Source: Novipirellula herctigrandis
Lineage (GTDB): Bacteria > Planctomycetota > Planctomycetia > Pirellulales > Pirellulaceae
NCBI GenBank assembly: GCA_007859835.1
Contig: SJPJ01000002.1
Span: forward strand, 80,744-144,743
DNA length: 64,000 bases
Direction: 5' to 3'
Shown: one piece after another, positions 9,173-17,575 of the stretch
Position numbering within the stretch: position 1 is the stretch's first letter
How the letters are laid out: each line of letters begins with the position of its first letter
The notes under the pieces: generated by a model
Databases searched by the model: none
What the model was told of the DNA's origin: nothing
The model's input: the letters and a program-made list of their open reading frames with translations, nothing else
Translations under genes and position numbers: made by a program

Positions 9173-10780
9173 TCAACCTCCAATCCAGCCCAAAAAGGAC
9201 CAGAATTGGTAGATCCATGGGGATTGCCACGGAGTATTGAGTGCCGTGGAGACCGAAAACACACTAAACGCTAGCAATGCGATGAATATCCCTCGTCTTC
9301 GCCAGGTTTGTGCCATATGGTCCACCACCGGAGCAATCGAGGCGATCCACAACGGCGTGAACCACAAAACCCAACGAAAACAGCAACTAACGCCGCCATA
9401 ATTGCGGTCGATTGTCGGCCTTGCCAAGTAGAACAGCAAGCAAACGACGCTAGCAATTATCACCGCCATACTGTATCGACGGTAGTCGTGCGGTCCGTGG
9501 AAGAGCCCCATGTAGAGCGCCCCTGGGACCAAAAACCACATCGGAGTTAGTGAAAAAATTCCGTAGGATCCGATCAACATGTTGAAAAGGTAGACAAGCC
9601 GGGACGGTTCGCCAACATCAACACCCCGCCGTCGCCCCTCTTTCCAGTAGCTTCCGGGGTACTCATACCAATCGTCCCAGTAAGAAAGAGACCATCGACC
9701 CGAGTCGTTTCGGATCAAGGCAAACAATTGGTCGTCGGATGATCGCACTAGCCAGCGACTGGGTTCGTCAGATTCTTCGAGCTCCAATTTCGAGCCGCCG
9801 GAAATAATCTTGTTGGACATCAACACATCCGCAATCGCTTCGATCGCGGGAAGCTCGGGCATCGTGCCAAGTTCTTCAATTGCCGCCCCGACGCCACGGT
9901 GAGCGTAAGCGGGTCGCAAACTTTTGTGCGCGATCCAATTTGTTCCGAAAAAGGCAATCACTACGATCGCCGCACCGCCAATGAACGGCAACACAGACCG
10001 TTTATCAATCCACCTGAACAAGAAGAACCAAAAAACACACATTGAGAGGGCAGGTAACTCGTTGGCTGCGGTGAAAGCTGCCGCAAAACCAGCGATCCCG
10101 TACCAATGCTTTGGAACAAACACCGAAACATCACCCACATGCTCGTCATTCTTCTCCGATGCGAACATATAAATCCAAACCACCAGCGACGTGAAGGCGG
10201 CGGCCACGAGATGATTGTTCAGTGTCATCGCGAACGGAAAAAGCATCGTTCCGAATATCACTCCCAACGACAAACAATGCCGCGACCAATTGCTCCGAGT
10301 CAATCGCTCTATGTTGGCGATCGAAGTAGCAAAGAAAAGCGCCAAAATGGGAATATTAAAGAAAAACAGAATCAACCGCGTCGCATAAATCGGCTGCTTC
10401 GTCAGCGTCAAGCCAGTACAAAAATAGACCCCTTTGGCAACTCCGGCGACAACGGTTGCCAGTAATGGAGGCTTGCTACTGTAGTAATGTAATTTGCCAT
10501 CGTTACCACGATGACGCACCATGTCGATCGAGTACCAAGGTCGTCGATTCTCTTTCGCACCCCGGATTTCAATTAGCTCGTCAATTTCATAGCTACCGTC
10601 CTCGACAAGGGACGCAACGGTAGCCCATCGACTGCGATCGTTCGCACTCAAAAATGCAGTATCTCCCTCTCGGCTCGTTACGACCGCTATGCGCCCCGCG
10701 GCCATGGCAAGGCCAACCAGGATCAGGACGAGATAGCGACCGTACCGCCGATCTCGTGCTTGTTCGTCCCTGTGCATCAT
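9173..10780 (-). CDS. Polytopic membrane protein, GT-C glycosyltransferase-like
   Basis: 535 residues with about ten membrane spans. After the first span (YLVLILVGLAMAAGRIAVV) comes a roughly 90-residue outside loop with the segment ANDRSRWATVASLVEDGSY. Next is YYSSKPPLLATVVAG, an arrangement seen in GT-C/ArnT-like and PMT-like membrane glycosyltransferases, where an acidic pair in the first loop is catalytic. A second large loop (about 290-400) is charged. The gene begins with ATGATG three bases after the stop of the GT2 gene. Such a GT2 makes polyprenyl-phosphate sugar, and a GT-C protein would use it as donor. That pairing is the main support for function; the sugar and acceptor are unknown, and it could be another multi-span envelope protein. 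Confidence 0.6.
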   Translation of the reverse strand: MMHRDEQARDRRYGRYLVLILVGLAMAAGRIAVVTSREGDTAFLSANDRSRWATVASLVEDGSYEIDELIEIRGAKENRRPWYSIDMVRHRGNDGKLHYYSSKPPLLATVVAGVAKGVYFCTGLTLTKQPIYATRLILFFFNIPILALFFATSIANIERLTRSNWSRHCLSLGVIFGTMLFPFAMTLNNHLVAAAFTSLVVWIYMFASEKNDEHVGDVSVFVPKHWYGIAGFAAAFTAANELPALSMCVFWFFLFRWIDKRSVLPFIGGAAIVVIAFFGTNWIAHKSLRPAYAHRGVGAAIEELGTMPELPAIEAIADVLMSNKIISGGSKLELEESDEPSRWLVRSSDDQLFALIRNDSGRWSLSYWDDWYEYPGSYWKEGRRRGVDVGEPSRLVYLFNMLIGSYGIFSLTPMWFLVPGALYMGLFHGPHDYRRYSMAVIIASVVCLLFYLARPTIDRNYGGVSCCFRWVLWFTPLWIASIAPVVDHMAQTWRRRGIFIALLAFSVFSVSTALNTPWQSPWIYQFWSFLGWIGG

Positions 10781-10783
10781 TCG

Positions 10784-11842
10784 CTAATTCTCCACCTGCC
10801 CACTTCGGTGCGATGCGTCGGTTGCGAGCGGATCATTCTCATCGCCCGACAAGAGTCCACTTTGAAACCCATTTCCGACACGTTCTGCGATGCTGTAGGG
10901 CTGCTCTCGTTCGCGTGACTGCGAAACCATCAATTCGGCTAACAAACCTGTGACCAAAAACTGTGATCCTAGGAGGATTGCCAAAATGCAATAAAAGAAA
11001 ATCGCCGTTCGATGCAAATGTAAATCTTCCATCGATTCGGATAACCGCGTGATGCCCCACATCACCGACAAATAAAACATACCGATCCCGCCCATTGCGA
11101 AACAGACCAAACCTGCGCCGCCAATGAAATGGAGCGGACGACCTGAAAACGCCGTCAGGAAATAAATCGTCATCAGGTCCAAAAAACCTTTGATCAAACG
11201 CGATACGCCGTACTTGGATCGACCAAACGCACGAGCATGATGCTCCACTTCGATCTCGCCAACCCGCCATCCTTTGCTCGCAGCCAACACAGGCACAAAC
11301 CGATGTAACTCGCCATACAACTTGACTTCATCAAAAATGCCACGCCGGTACGCTTTGAACCCACAATTGTGATCATGGAGATTCACGCCAGTCAATTTAC
11401 TTACCGTCCAATTGAATACACGACTGGGTAATACCTTGTGCCAAGGGTCATGGCGAACCTTCTTCCACCCGCTTACCACGTCAAAACCTGCATCCATTTT
11501 TTCTAAAAAGCGGGGGATTTCTTTGGGATCATCCTGCAAATCGGCGTCCATCGTGATCACAATATCGCCTGTGGCCACATCGAAGCCAGCTGATAGAGCC
11601 GCGGCTTTGCCAAAGTTCCTTCGCAATTTGACCGCGACGCAGTGGTCCGGATGCTCGCTCGCCAAGTCCCGCATAATCTGCCACGATGAATCCGTCGAAC
11701 CATCATCAACAAACACAATTTGATGAGAGAGATTTTCGGCGATACAGACCTTCTCGATTTCTTGATATAACCGAGCAAGCGAGTCGCTTTCGTCCATTGC
11801 AGGTATGACGAAGGAAACAGCAGGAGGGATTGAGTCAGCCAA
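10784..11842 (-). CDS. GT2 glycosyltransferase, polyprenyl-phosphate mannose/glucose synthase-like (GtrB/DPM type)
   Basis: The catalytic domain (about residues 1-240) shows the GT2 set: SFVIPAMDES, the donor-binding VFVDDGSTDSSW, the metal-binding DADLQDDP, and NCGFKAYRR. Two C-terminal membrane spans follow (FIGGAGLVCFAMGGIGMFYL and TAIFFYCILAILLGSQFLV), as in GtrB, ArnC and bacterial dolichyl-phosphate-mannose-synthase homologues. These load a sugar from a nucleotide donor on to undecaprenyl phosphate at the inner leaflet. I place the start at TTG 11842 because AGGAG lies eight bases before it and the protein then begins ADSIPPAVSF, as homologues do. A longer frame reaches ATG 12016 but adds a Arg-rich unconserved segment. 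It is the first gene of a run through the GT-C and AsmA-like genes. Confidence 0.85.
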   Translation of the reverse strand: MADSIPPAVSFVIPAMDESDSLARLYQEIEKVCIAENLSHQIVFVDDGSTDSSWQIMRDLASEHPDHCVAVKLRRNFGKAAALSAGFDVATGDIVITMDADLQDDPKEIPRFLEKMDAGFDVVSGWKKVRHDPWHKVLPSRVFNWTVSKLTGVNLHDHNCGFKAYRRGIFDEVKLYGELHRFVPVLAASKGWRVGEIEVEHHARAFGRSKYGVSRLIKGFLDLMTIYFLTAFSGRPLHFIGGAGLVCFAMGGIGMFYLSVMWGITRLSESMEDLHLHRTAIFFYCILAILLGSQFLVTGLLAELMVSQSREREQPYSIAERVGNGFQSGLLSGDENDPLATDASHRSGQVEN

Positions 11843-11850
11843 GGGAACGA

Positions 11851-11855
11851 CTCCT
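11851..11855 (-). promoter_or_regulatory. Ribosome-binding site deciding the GT2 start
   Basis: CTCCT on the plus strand reads AGGAG on the coding strand, eight bases ahead of the TTG at 11842. It favours this TTG over the distant ATG at 12016. Confidence 0.65.
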
Positions 11856-12038
11856 ATGCGTGAATGCGTTGCTACTACAAGGTCGCAAGGACGATTCGCT
11901 CGCGAAATTCGGGGAGGCCCTAGGGTAATCGATTTTCTCTTTTTTTCTACACACAGAGCATTTCGCAATCGCAATTGCGTGTCTTTGCCGCTCCAAATTG
12001 GCGACACAATCGTCATAACCGTAACTCGTTACCCATCG

Positions 12039-12146
12039 CCCGACGCGCATCAGCCGCCCGACTCGCATCAGCCGCCCGACTCGCATCAGCCGCCCGACTC
12101 GCATCAGCCGCCCGACTCGCATCAGACTGTCGACGCGCATCAGACT
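12039..12146. repeat. 18-bp tandem repeat, six copies, in a 392-bp spacer
   Basis: Units begin at 12039, 12057, 12075, 12093, 12111 and 12129. The core is CCCGACTCGCATCAGCCG; the outer copies have GACGCG and the last two end in CAGACT. There are no unique spacers between units, so it is not CRISPR. It occupies the spacer 11843-12234 between the flippase-like gene and the GT2 gene, where no other feature was recognised. Confidence 0.95.
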
Positions 12147-12234
12147 GTGCCGGGCCTGCAAAAGATGACGCCCATCACAGGCGTCGCTGCGGGGTTGATT
12201 CGCCCAAGGCGACGTTAGCATTACGCGTGAATCT

Positions 12235-13362
12235 TTACGCGTAAACCGCAGAACGATCCGCAACAAACCGCCGGTTTACATACCACCAAGCCACCGCAGC
12301 CATCAGGCACTCGACGACGATAAACACCAACCTTGCCATGATCGCGGACAATAACGCTTGCGTGGGCCCGATGGCGAACCCCAGAATCGTCGCCAACACC
12401 AGTTCGCGGACTCCTGCACCACCGGGAATCAGCGATGCAAACCCAATCACCATCGCTAATGAAATCGCAGCGGTCGCGACCGCCCAAAGCATTGTACCAG
12501 AGACGGCACTGAAAACACCCAAGCTCGATGATGGAATGGACGCGATAATCATCGCGAAAGAGCTACCGATCAGAAGCCATGACAAAATCGACCACAACCA
12601 TCCAACCCCACAGGCACGCCATGCATTGTCCGACAAACGTGAATCTCGACCAAGCAGCCGTGTAGTAACTTGACGTAGCACCGGAGGCAAGGTTGGCAGG
12701 CTGGCGCCGATTGCACCAAGAATTGCAGCCACCATCATCCATGGGGGAACGGGCAAGAAACAAATGATGACTCCCGCAACCGCAGCACCCACCGCCATCA
12801 TCATAAAGGTTTCCAAAAAAACGCTGATCGTGGCTGGCACCGCTGGAACCTCAGCACGCGATAGCACGCCGGCTCGGACCACAACAACCATTGCTTTCCC
12901 TGGCACATATTTCCCAACATGGCCGAGTGTTTGTGCGGCAATAACCAAAGATTTGTTCGGGACAAACCCAAGCACCTCGAGCCAACCACCTAACACCATC
13001 GCACTTGGCAATAAACCAAGCCCATACAACAGGCCTGCAATCGCGATTCGCGTCCACTGAATGTTGGAAAGACGGGGAACACTACCACGAAGCGATTCTC
13101 GCTTCGCAATCATCCCTGGCAACTTCGATGGTTCCTTCGCATCTTGGATTTGCAAATCCAAGCGGAGGATTTCCGCACTGATCTTCGCTGTCTCGTCCTG
13201 CCAACTTTGGATCGCCGAACGGGTGGCAAGCGAAAGCCCGATGACCACAACGACGGCAATTACCGCTTTGACGAAGGTTTTGCCCAAACGCCCTTTCGAC
13301 GAGGGCGGTTCATTGACCACAACGGCTTCCTTTGAACCGTTGGCTTGCTCCTGATCCTTCAC
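12235..13362 (-). CDS. Flippase-like membrane protein of the LPG synthase TM / YbhN (UPF0104) superfamily
   Basis: About 375 residues with eight or nine membrane spans. The family hallmarks are seen in the second half: LGHVGKYVPGKAM with conserved Gly-Lys, a VFLETFMM segment, and GFASLIPGGAGVRELVLATI near residue 310, where the PGG-G-x-R-E motif is diagnostic. Members include the integral membrane domain of MprF and AglD/YbhN-type proteins next to polyprenyl-linked glycosyltransferases; they are thought to move or bind lipids. Here the GT2 lies just downstream, which fits. I prefer GTG at 13362, eight bases beyond the upstream stop and preceded by AAGGG; a TTG at 13392 would overlap the upstream gene by 23 bases. 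An N-terminal span and a coiled segment (IQSWQDETAKISAEILRL) precede the core domain. Confidence 0.8.
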   Translation of the reverse strand: MKDQEQANGSKEAVVVNEPPSSKGRLGKTFVKAVIAVVVVIGLSLATRSAIQSWQDETAKISAEILRLDLQIQDAKEPSKLPGMIAKRESLRGSVPRLSNIQWTRIAIAGLLYGLGLLPSAMVLGGWLEVLGFVPNKSLVIAAQTLGHVGKYVPGKAMVVVVRAGVLSRAEVPAVPATISVFLETFMMMAVGAAVAGVIICFLPVPPWMMVAAILGAIGASLPTLPPVLRQVTTRLLGRDSRLSDNAWRACGVGWLWSILSWLLIGSSFAMIIASIPSSSLGVFSAVSGTMLWAVATAAISLAMVIGFASLIPGGAGVRELVLATILGFAIGPTQALLSAIMARLVFIVVECLMAAVAWWYVNRRFVADRSAVYA

Positions 13363-13369
13363 GCGACCC

Positions 13370-15610
13370 TTACAGACCTCGTTCTTTCGCAAACGAGTAG
13401 TTTCGGTAGTCGATCAAGTCCTCGACTTCCTCGTGAAGTTCGAGCTTTCCATTCTCGTTCGCGGTCAAGATCAAGCCAGGTTCTTTCATCGTGTCGTCGT
13501 CCGAAATCCCCATTTGTTGGCCACCGCTAATTCCAATAACGGCCGATTTGCTTTGCACCTTGGCCTCAGGAAGCGATCGGACCTGCAGTTTCATCGGGTC
13601 AATCACATCAGCTTTCTCTGCTTTTCCGCTCAGCACCGAACCTTCGGTCACCGAAATCCTTAAAGGCACACGTGCTTGCACTCGAGGGTCAAAAGTCGAA
13701 ACAACGACCTTCGCCGAAGCGGGTTTCTTTTCGTAAGGAACTTTGCGGTTTTGAAAATTAAAGACGGTTGTCGACGCCCCTTCGACAGGCCCTGCCAACA
13801 TATCGTTTCCGAGCGGCAGCATGACGACACCACTCGGCGAACTCCAATCGGTCCAACGTTCAAACTGACGAATCTTCGACGGATCAAACTTCTCTTTCTT
13901 CGCTCGCTTTTCAATAAATTGTTTTTCCGCGTCCGCAATCAATGCGCTAACCCGTTTGTGAACGTCGCGCGCCATCGAACTGGTTTTCGGTTGCAGCGCC
14001 GGGTTGGAGGGGAAGTTTGGATCGTTTACCGAAATGCGAACGCGGTAGACGTATCTGTGCCCTATCTTCGGCGAGTTCGGGTCTCCTTCAAATGCGAAAT
14101 CGTAGAATCGGACCAACTTGTATTCCACCGGGTTAGCCTCGACGCCAGTAAAACCGTAGGGAGAATAGCCCCCCGACCCCATGCCGCCATAACCCATATC
14201 CATGCCACCGGATCCCATGCCACCGGATCCCATGCCACCGGATCCCATGCCACCGGATCCCATGCCACCGCCATATCCCATACCCATGTCCATGCTGTCG
14301 GATCCCATGCCACCGCCATACCCCATGTCCATGCTGCCGGGTCCCATACCAGACCCCATGCCCATACCAGACCCCATGCCCATACCGGTTCGGTCACTTG
14401 TCTTGAAGTTGAAATCGGGCCCTTCGACTTTCACATCACCAAAACTGTCCCCGCCTCCGGTCAAAATTTTGCTCGGATCGATCATTTCGATATCGATTCC
14501 TCGATCCAGCATTGCGAGTTCTTGACGCGACAGCGTCGGGATTCTCGGATGAAGTGAAAAACTCGAGTATTCGTCCATTAGAACGGGCGGAATCCATGTT
14601 GTGATTAATTCATCACGATAATCCGCAGGAACCAACTCGGGCGCGGTGCCAGCCCAAATGATTGCAGCCAACTTTGTGTGCCAAGCGCGGTCTTTTCGGG
14701 TAACCCAATCTTTTTCGGTCAACTGATCGACCGATTTCTTGGTAACGTCGGCTCGCTGAACCTGGAAATTCCAATACTTCGGAGTATCGCGAACTCCTGG
14801 CTGATAGGTCGACGATTCTTCTTCAAGCGCGCTTTGGAAAGATTTATAGATCCGTTTATGTGGCAGTACCGCAGTCCCCGATACAAAACGAGCGATTGTC
14901 GGGATTGGTAGCTGAGTTTGTTTGCTACTGAAATCGGTCAAGGTCGGAGGCGCTGTGTAAAGTGACCGGCTTGCTTCCGAAGTGACCGTTCGCACTGGTC
15001 CCATCGCAGTTTCGGGACCCATCATACCCGGCATTCCCCCCCCCATCATGTCGTCCATCATGCCTCCTCCGTAGTCCATCATGGAGTCACCCATCATTTC
15101 CATCATTTTTTCTTGCTCACGCTGTCGCTTACGTGCCGCAGGAGATCGATCCTCCTCCTTCTCAAGCTTCTCCGCCGCTTCGAGTTCTTGGAGTGCATAC
15201 TCTCCGTCAACCGAGCGAATTGCGATCGCACGGACCACCCCTTTGACAATCAGATCTTCGGGCGGATACAAGACAGGGTCATTTCGCTTAAACGACAAAT
15301 TGATCGGCAAACGTTCCCATGGTTCATTGAGGGCGTAAACCTCGGATTCGACCGGTTTGAGCGCCGCGTTGGTCCGCTCCATAATGTCAATCTTATCAGC
15401 CTGCCGTATAGGAATAATATCGGCATTGTGGTCGATATCGACATCTTGCTTCACGCGCGTCGCCGACTCGCTCAATTTAACCGGGTCCTTTTCGAACGAC
15501 GGAATATTGATCGCTTTGTAGACGAGAAACCCCGAACAGGCAACGAACCCGCCCAATGCCATTTTCTCGACATTCTGAATGAACCAGTCTTTAATTTGTT
15601 GTGCGTCCAT
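13370..15610 (-). CDS. Single-span inner-membrane protein with Met/Gly-rich repeats, PilM-cluster partner
   Basis: The 746-residue protein has a short cytoplasmic start (MDAQQIKDWFIQNVEKM), one span near residues 18-36, and a large outside portion. Two low-complexity regions stand out. One, about residues 160-205, is Met/Asp/Gly-rich with segments such as EKMMEMMGDSMMDYGGGMMD. The other, about 410-485, is made of G-M-G-S-G-G-M units. Between them lie mixed alpha/beta segments, and a stretch near YVYRVRISVNDPNFPSNPAL looks like a folded beta domain. No enzyme motif is evident. Gene order after pilM and the PilO-like gene places it where PilP- or PilQ-interacting alignment proteins sit in other bacteria; that is inference. 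ATG 15610 is preferred over TTG 15625. Confidence 0.7.
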   Translation of the reverse strand: MDAQQIKDWFIQNVEKMALGGFVACSGFLVYKAINIPSFEKDPVKLSESATRVKQDVDIDHNADIIPIRQADKIDIMERTNAALKPVESEVYALNEPWERLPINLSFKRNDPVLYPPEDLIVKGVVRAIAIRSVDGEYALQELEAAEKLEKEEDRSPAARKRQREQEKMMEMMGDSMMDYGGGMMDDMMGGGMPGMMGPETAMGPVRTVTSEASRSLYTAPPTLTDFSSKQTQLPIPTIARFVSGTAVLPHKRIYKSFQSALEEESSTYQPGVRDTPKYWNFQVQRADVTKKSVDQLTEKDWVTRKDRAWHTKLAAIIWAGTAPELVPADYRDELITTWIPPVLMDEYSSFSLHPRIPTLSRQELAMLDRGIDIEMIDPSKILTGGGDSFGDVKVEGPDFNFKTSDRTGMGMGSGMGMGSGMGPGSMDMGYGGGMGSDSMDMGMGYGGGMGSGGMGSGGMGSGGMGSGGMDMGYGGMGSGGYSPYGFTGVEANPVEYKLVRFYDFAFEGDPNSPKIGHRYVYRVRISVNDPNFPSNPALQPKTSSMARDVHKRVSALIADAEKQFIEKRAKKEKFDPSKIRQFERWTDWSSPSGVVMLPLGNDMLAGPVEGASTTVFNFQNRKVPYEKKPASAKVVVSTFDPRVQARVPLRISVTEGSVLSGKAEKADVIDPMKLQVRSLPEAKVQSKSAVIGISGGQQMGISDDDTMKEPGLILTANENGKLELHEEVEDLIDYRNYSFAKERGL
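14202..14270. repeat. 15-bp coding tandem repeat (Gly-Ser-Gly-Gly-Met units)
   Basis: ATGCCACCGGATCCC repeats at 14202, 14217, 14232 and 14247 with a partial fifth copy. On the coding strand it gives GGMGS units. Near-identical bases recur at about 16230-16290 in the adjacent gene. Confidence 0.9.
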
Positions 15611-15693
15611 CACGGGTACTCGCAAGCGACAGGAAACGTGAATTGAATTTGGAAAGAGAGAACGATAGAAAAGGTTTACGAAATCGATTCTAC

Positions 15694-17502
15694 CTAAGGC
15701 ACTGCTGGACTAGGTTGAATTGACTCCCCAATGTCCGCCCCAACGGGGGCAGGCGGTGTGGGAACTGCGGGTTGCGGATCACCTGGATTTGCCGGTGGTA
15801 CGACCGCCGCTGCAGGAGACGCGGGCGCTGCTGCCCCCGGAACATCAGCTGCCCCCGGAACATCAGTCGCCGTTGGAACATCAGTTGCCGTTGGAACATC
15901 AGTTGCCGTTGGAGCCTCGGGGGCAATTGGAGTTTGGTCAGCCGGTACAGGCGTTGCCGGTGTCGGCAAATCACTCGATTCCGGTCTTTCTTTCCCTAAA
16001 TCAAGTCCTTCGACCGTCGTATCTTCGTTCACCTGCTCAAGCCCCAGGCTCTTTCGACTTGGCGGATTGTAAATGTTGATCAATCCGTAGACTTCAACAT
16101 CCATATCATAAGGTCGTTCTGCGGGAGGCTTGACCATCGACATGCCACCCATGCCGCCCATCCCCATGCCGTCCATACCATACTCCATGGATGGGTCTCC
16201 TCCCATCTCCATGCCCATGTCCATCCCCATGCCACCGGATCCCATGCCGCCGCCGTATCCCCCCATGCCGCCAGATCCCATGCCGCCACCTCTCGATTGT
16301 GCGCTGGAGGTACCTTTGGGTAACACGCGGACTTGGCGAACCTCAACCATCAATGCGGCGCTTCCGCAGGCAGCCAACAAATGGGGGATCGATCGTTGAT
16401 CCATGGTGACAGCGATACAGACCGGTACTTTTTTGGCCACTGCCAAGTTTACATCTGAGGGCAGTTCGCTCGTTAAAGCGGTTCGCAATTCGGCGCCAGT
16501 GATCGGTTCATACAACGGACTGACATAGCGACTGTCGGCTGGATCAGGCAACTCCATCATTCCGTCCATGCCCATCCCCATGCCCATGTCCATCCCCATG
16601 TCCATCCCCATGTCCATCCCCATGTCCATGCCCATATCCATCCCCATATCCATCCCCATCATGCCGCCCATATTCTGCATCATGACGGTTCCGACGATAC
16701 CTGCACTGGGATTGACCGACCGGCCAATTTGGACGGTTTTGATTTCCTTGATTTTGGCCTCGAACGGCTCGGTGGCGTCGACATTGACAGTATCAACGAT
16801 TTGCAACAGCTGTTTCAATATCCACAGGTTCTCTTGCGAGTAATAAACTTCCAGCGTTGACGGACGTCGCCCTCGCCACGGGAACAGATCCGACAACAAT
16901 TGTTGTTGGCTGGCGCTACTCCATTCCACCAATGGCTTGTCTTCTCGACCGGAAATCACGTTACCCGATATTTCGATCTCCGTTTTCGTTCGTGATGTTG
17001 GATCGAACGCGGCAACCCATTCGGCGCGAGCATACTTAGCGATGTCAGGAAGCACGCCGCCGATGTACGTTGCATACCGCGACAATAAATACGGCTCAAC
17101 CTTTTGTTCATCGAGTTCGGGATAGTCGACGTAACGCTCGATCGGAGTCAAATCTCTAAACTCGCGGTTGAATTCGTCTTTTAAATTCGCAGGCCAAGTA
17201 AGCAATCCGCGTTGGCGTTCGTACATTTCGTTCCACGCCTCGAGGACCTCTTGTTCACGTTCTTCGATAATCGCTGCCATCGCATCATGGCTGGTCGGAT
17301 TCGGGTGCGTTGACAATTCACTCTGTAAAGTCGAAACGGCACTAAACGCGCTGTTGATTTTCTGCTCTTGACTATCACGCTCGCTGGCCAAGGCCGACGT
17401 GGCAAACCACCAGACGCCCAACGAGGCAAGAAGGGAGAAGCCGACGCCAATCCAAAATCCATAGCGAAGCACTACGGCGAGCTGTTCTTTAAGTTGATTC
17501 AT
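15694..17502 (-). CDS. PilO-like inner-membrane protein with Met/Asp/Gly-rich repeats
   Basis: 602 residues. A short cytoplasmic N-terminus (MNQLKEQLAVVLRY) leads into one span (about 15-36, WIGVGFSLLASLGVWWFATS). A coiled-coil stretch follows (SQEQKINSAFSAVSTLQSEL), the layout of PilO/GspM-type proteins. Residues about 170-280 form a folded outside domain, with a strand-helix pattern around LEVYYSQENLWILKQLLQIV that matches the ferredoxin-like PilO/PilN fold. Inserted are a run of M-D-M-G units (about 283-315) and a second Met/Gly run (about 398-445). The C-terminal 100 residues are Pro/Ala/Thr-rich with repeated PTATDV. The gene lies between pilM and another single-span protein, so a pilus or secretion alignment complex is the best reading. 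Assignment is by architecture and context. Confidence 0.7.
   Translation of the reverse strand: MNQLKEQLAVVLRYGFWIGVGFSLLASLGVWWFATSALASERDSQEQKINSAFSAVSTLQSELSTHPNPTSHDAMAAIIEEREQEVLEAWNEMYERQRGLLTWPANLKDEFNREFRDLTPIERYVDYPELDEQKVEPYLLSRYATYIGGVLPDIAKYARAEWVAAFDPTSRTKTEIEISGNVISGREDKPLVEWSSASQQQLLSDLFPWRGRRPSTLEVYYSQENLWILKQLLQIVDTVNVDATEPFEAKIKEIKTVQIGRSVNPSAGIVGTVMMQNMGGMMGMDMGMDMGMDMGMDMGMDMGMDMGMGMGMDGMMELPDPADSRYVSPLYEPITGAELRTALTSELPSDVNLAVAKKVPVCIAVTMDQRSIPHLLAACGSAALMVEVRQVRVLPKGTSSAQSRGGGMGSGGMGGYGGGMGSGGMGMDMGMEMGGDPSMEYGMDGMGMGGMGGMSMVKPPAERPYDMDVEVYGLINIYNPPSRKSLGLEQVNEDTTVEGLDLGKERPESSDLPTPATPVPADQTPIAPEAPTATDVPTATDVPTATDVPGAADVPGAAAPASPAAAVVPPANPGDPQPAVPTPPAPVGADIGESIQPSPAVP
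15838..15915. repeat. 18-bp coding tandem repeat (PTATDV units)
   Basis: About four copies of an 18-bp unit with core GGAACATCAGTTGCCGTT, the first copies diverged to GCTGCCCCC. It encodes the Pro-Thr-Ala-Thr-Asp-Val repeats of the PilO-like protein tail. Confidence 0.85.
16566..16655. repeat. 12-bp coding tandem repeat (Met-Asp-Met-Gly units)
   Basis: About seven copies of a CATGTCCATCCC-type unit with small variations (CATGCCCATCCC, CATATCCATCCC). On the coding strand these give alternating Met-Gly-Met-Asp. Confidence 0.9.
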
Positions 17503-17575
17503 AATCGAGATTCTCGAAAGGCTTCAGAGCAGAAAAGGAGATCAAAAAGAGGTTGGTTGAGGCTAACTTGGTACA

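Noticed and set aside
11843..12016. N-terminal extension of the GT2 protein from ATG 12016
   Set aside because: The added residues are Arg-rich and unlike GT2 proteins, while TTG 11842 has a good AGGAG site at the right distance.
12039..12146. Possible CRISPR array
   Set aside because: Units abut directly without unique spacers, are only 18 bp, and no cas gene is present in the window. The same holds for arrays at 24851, 42021 and 47989.
14202..14525. Plus-strand frame of Met-Pro-Pro-Asp-Pro units
   Set aside because: Antisense of the same coding repeat, no ribosome site and no non-repeat conserved sequence.
13676..14557. Long plus-strand frame of 293 codons with repeated His/Ala/Thr units
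   Set aside because: It is the exact antisense of the Met/Gly repeat region of the minus-strand protein; the repetition alone keeps the frame open.
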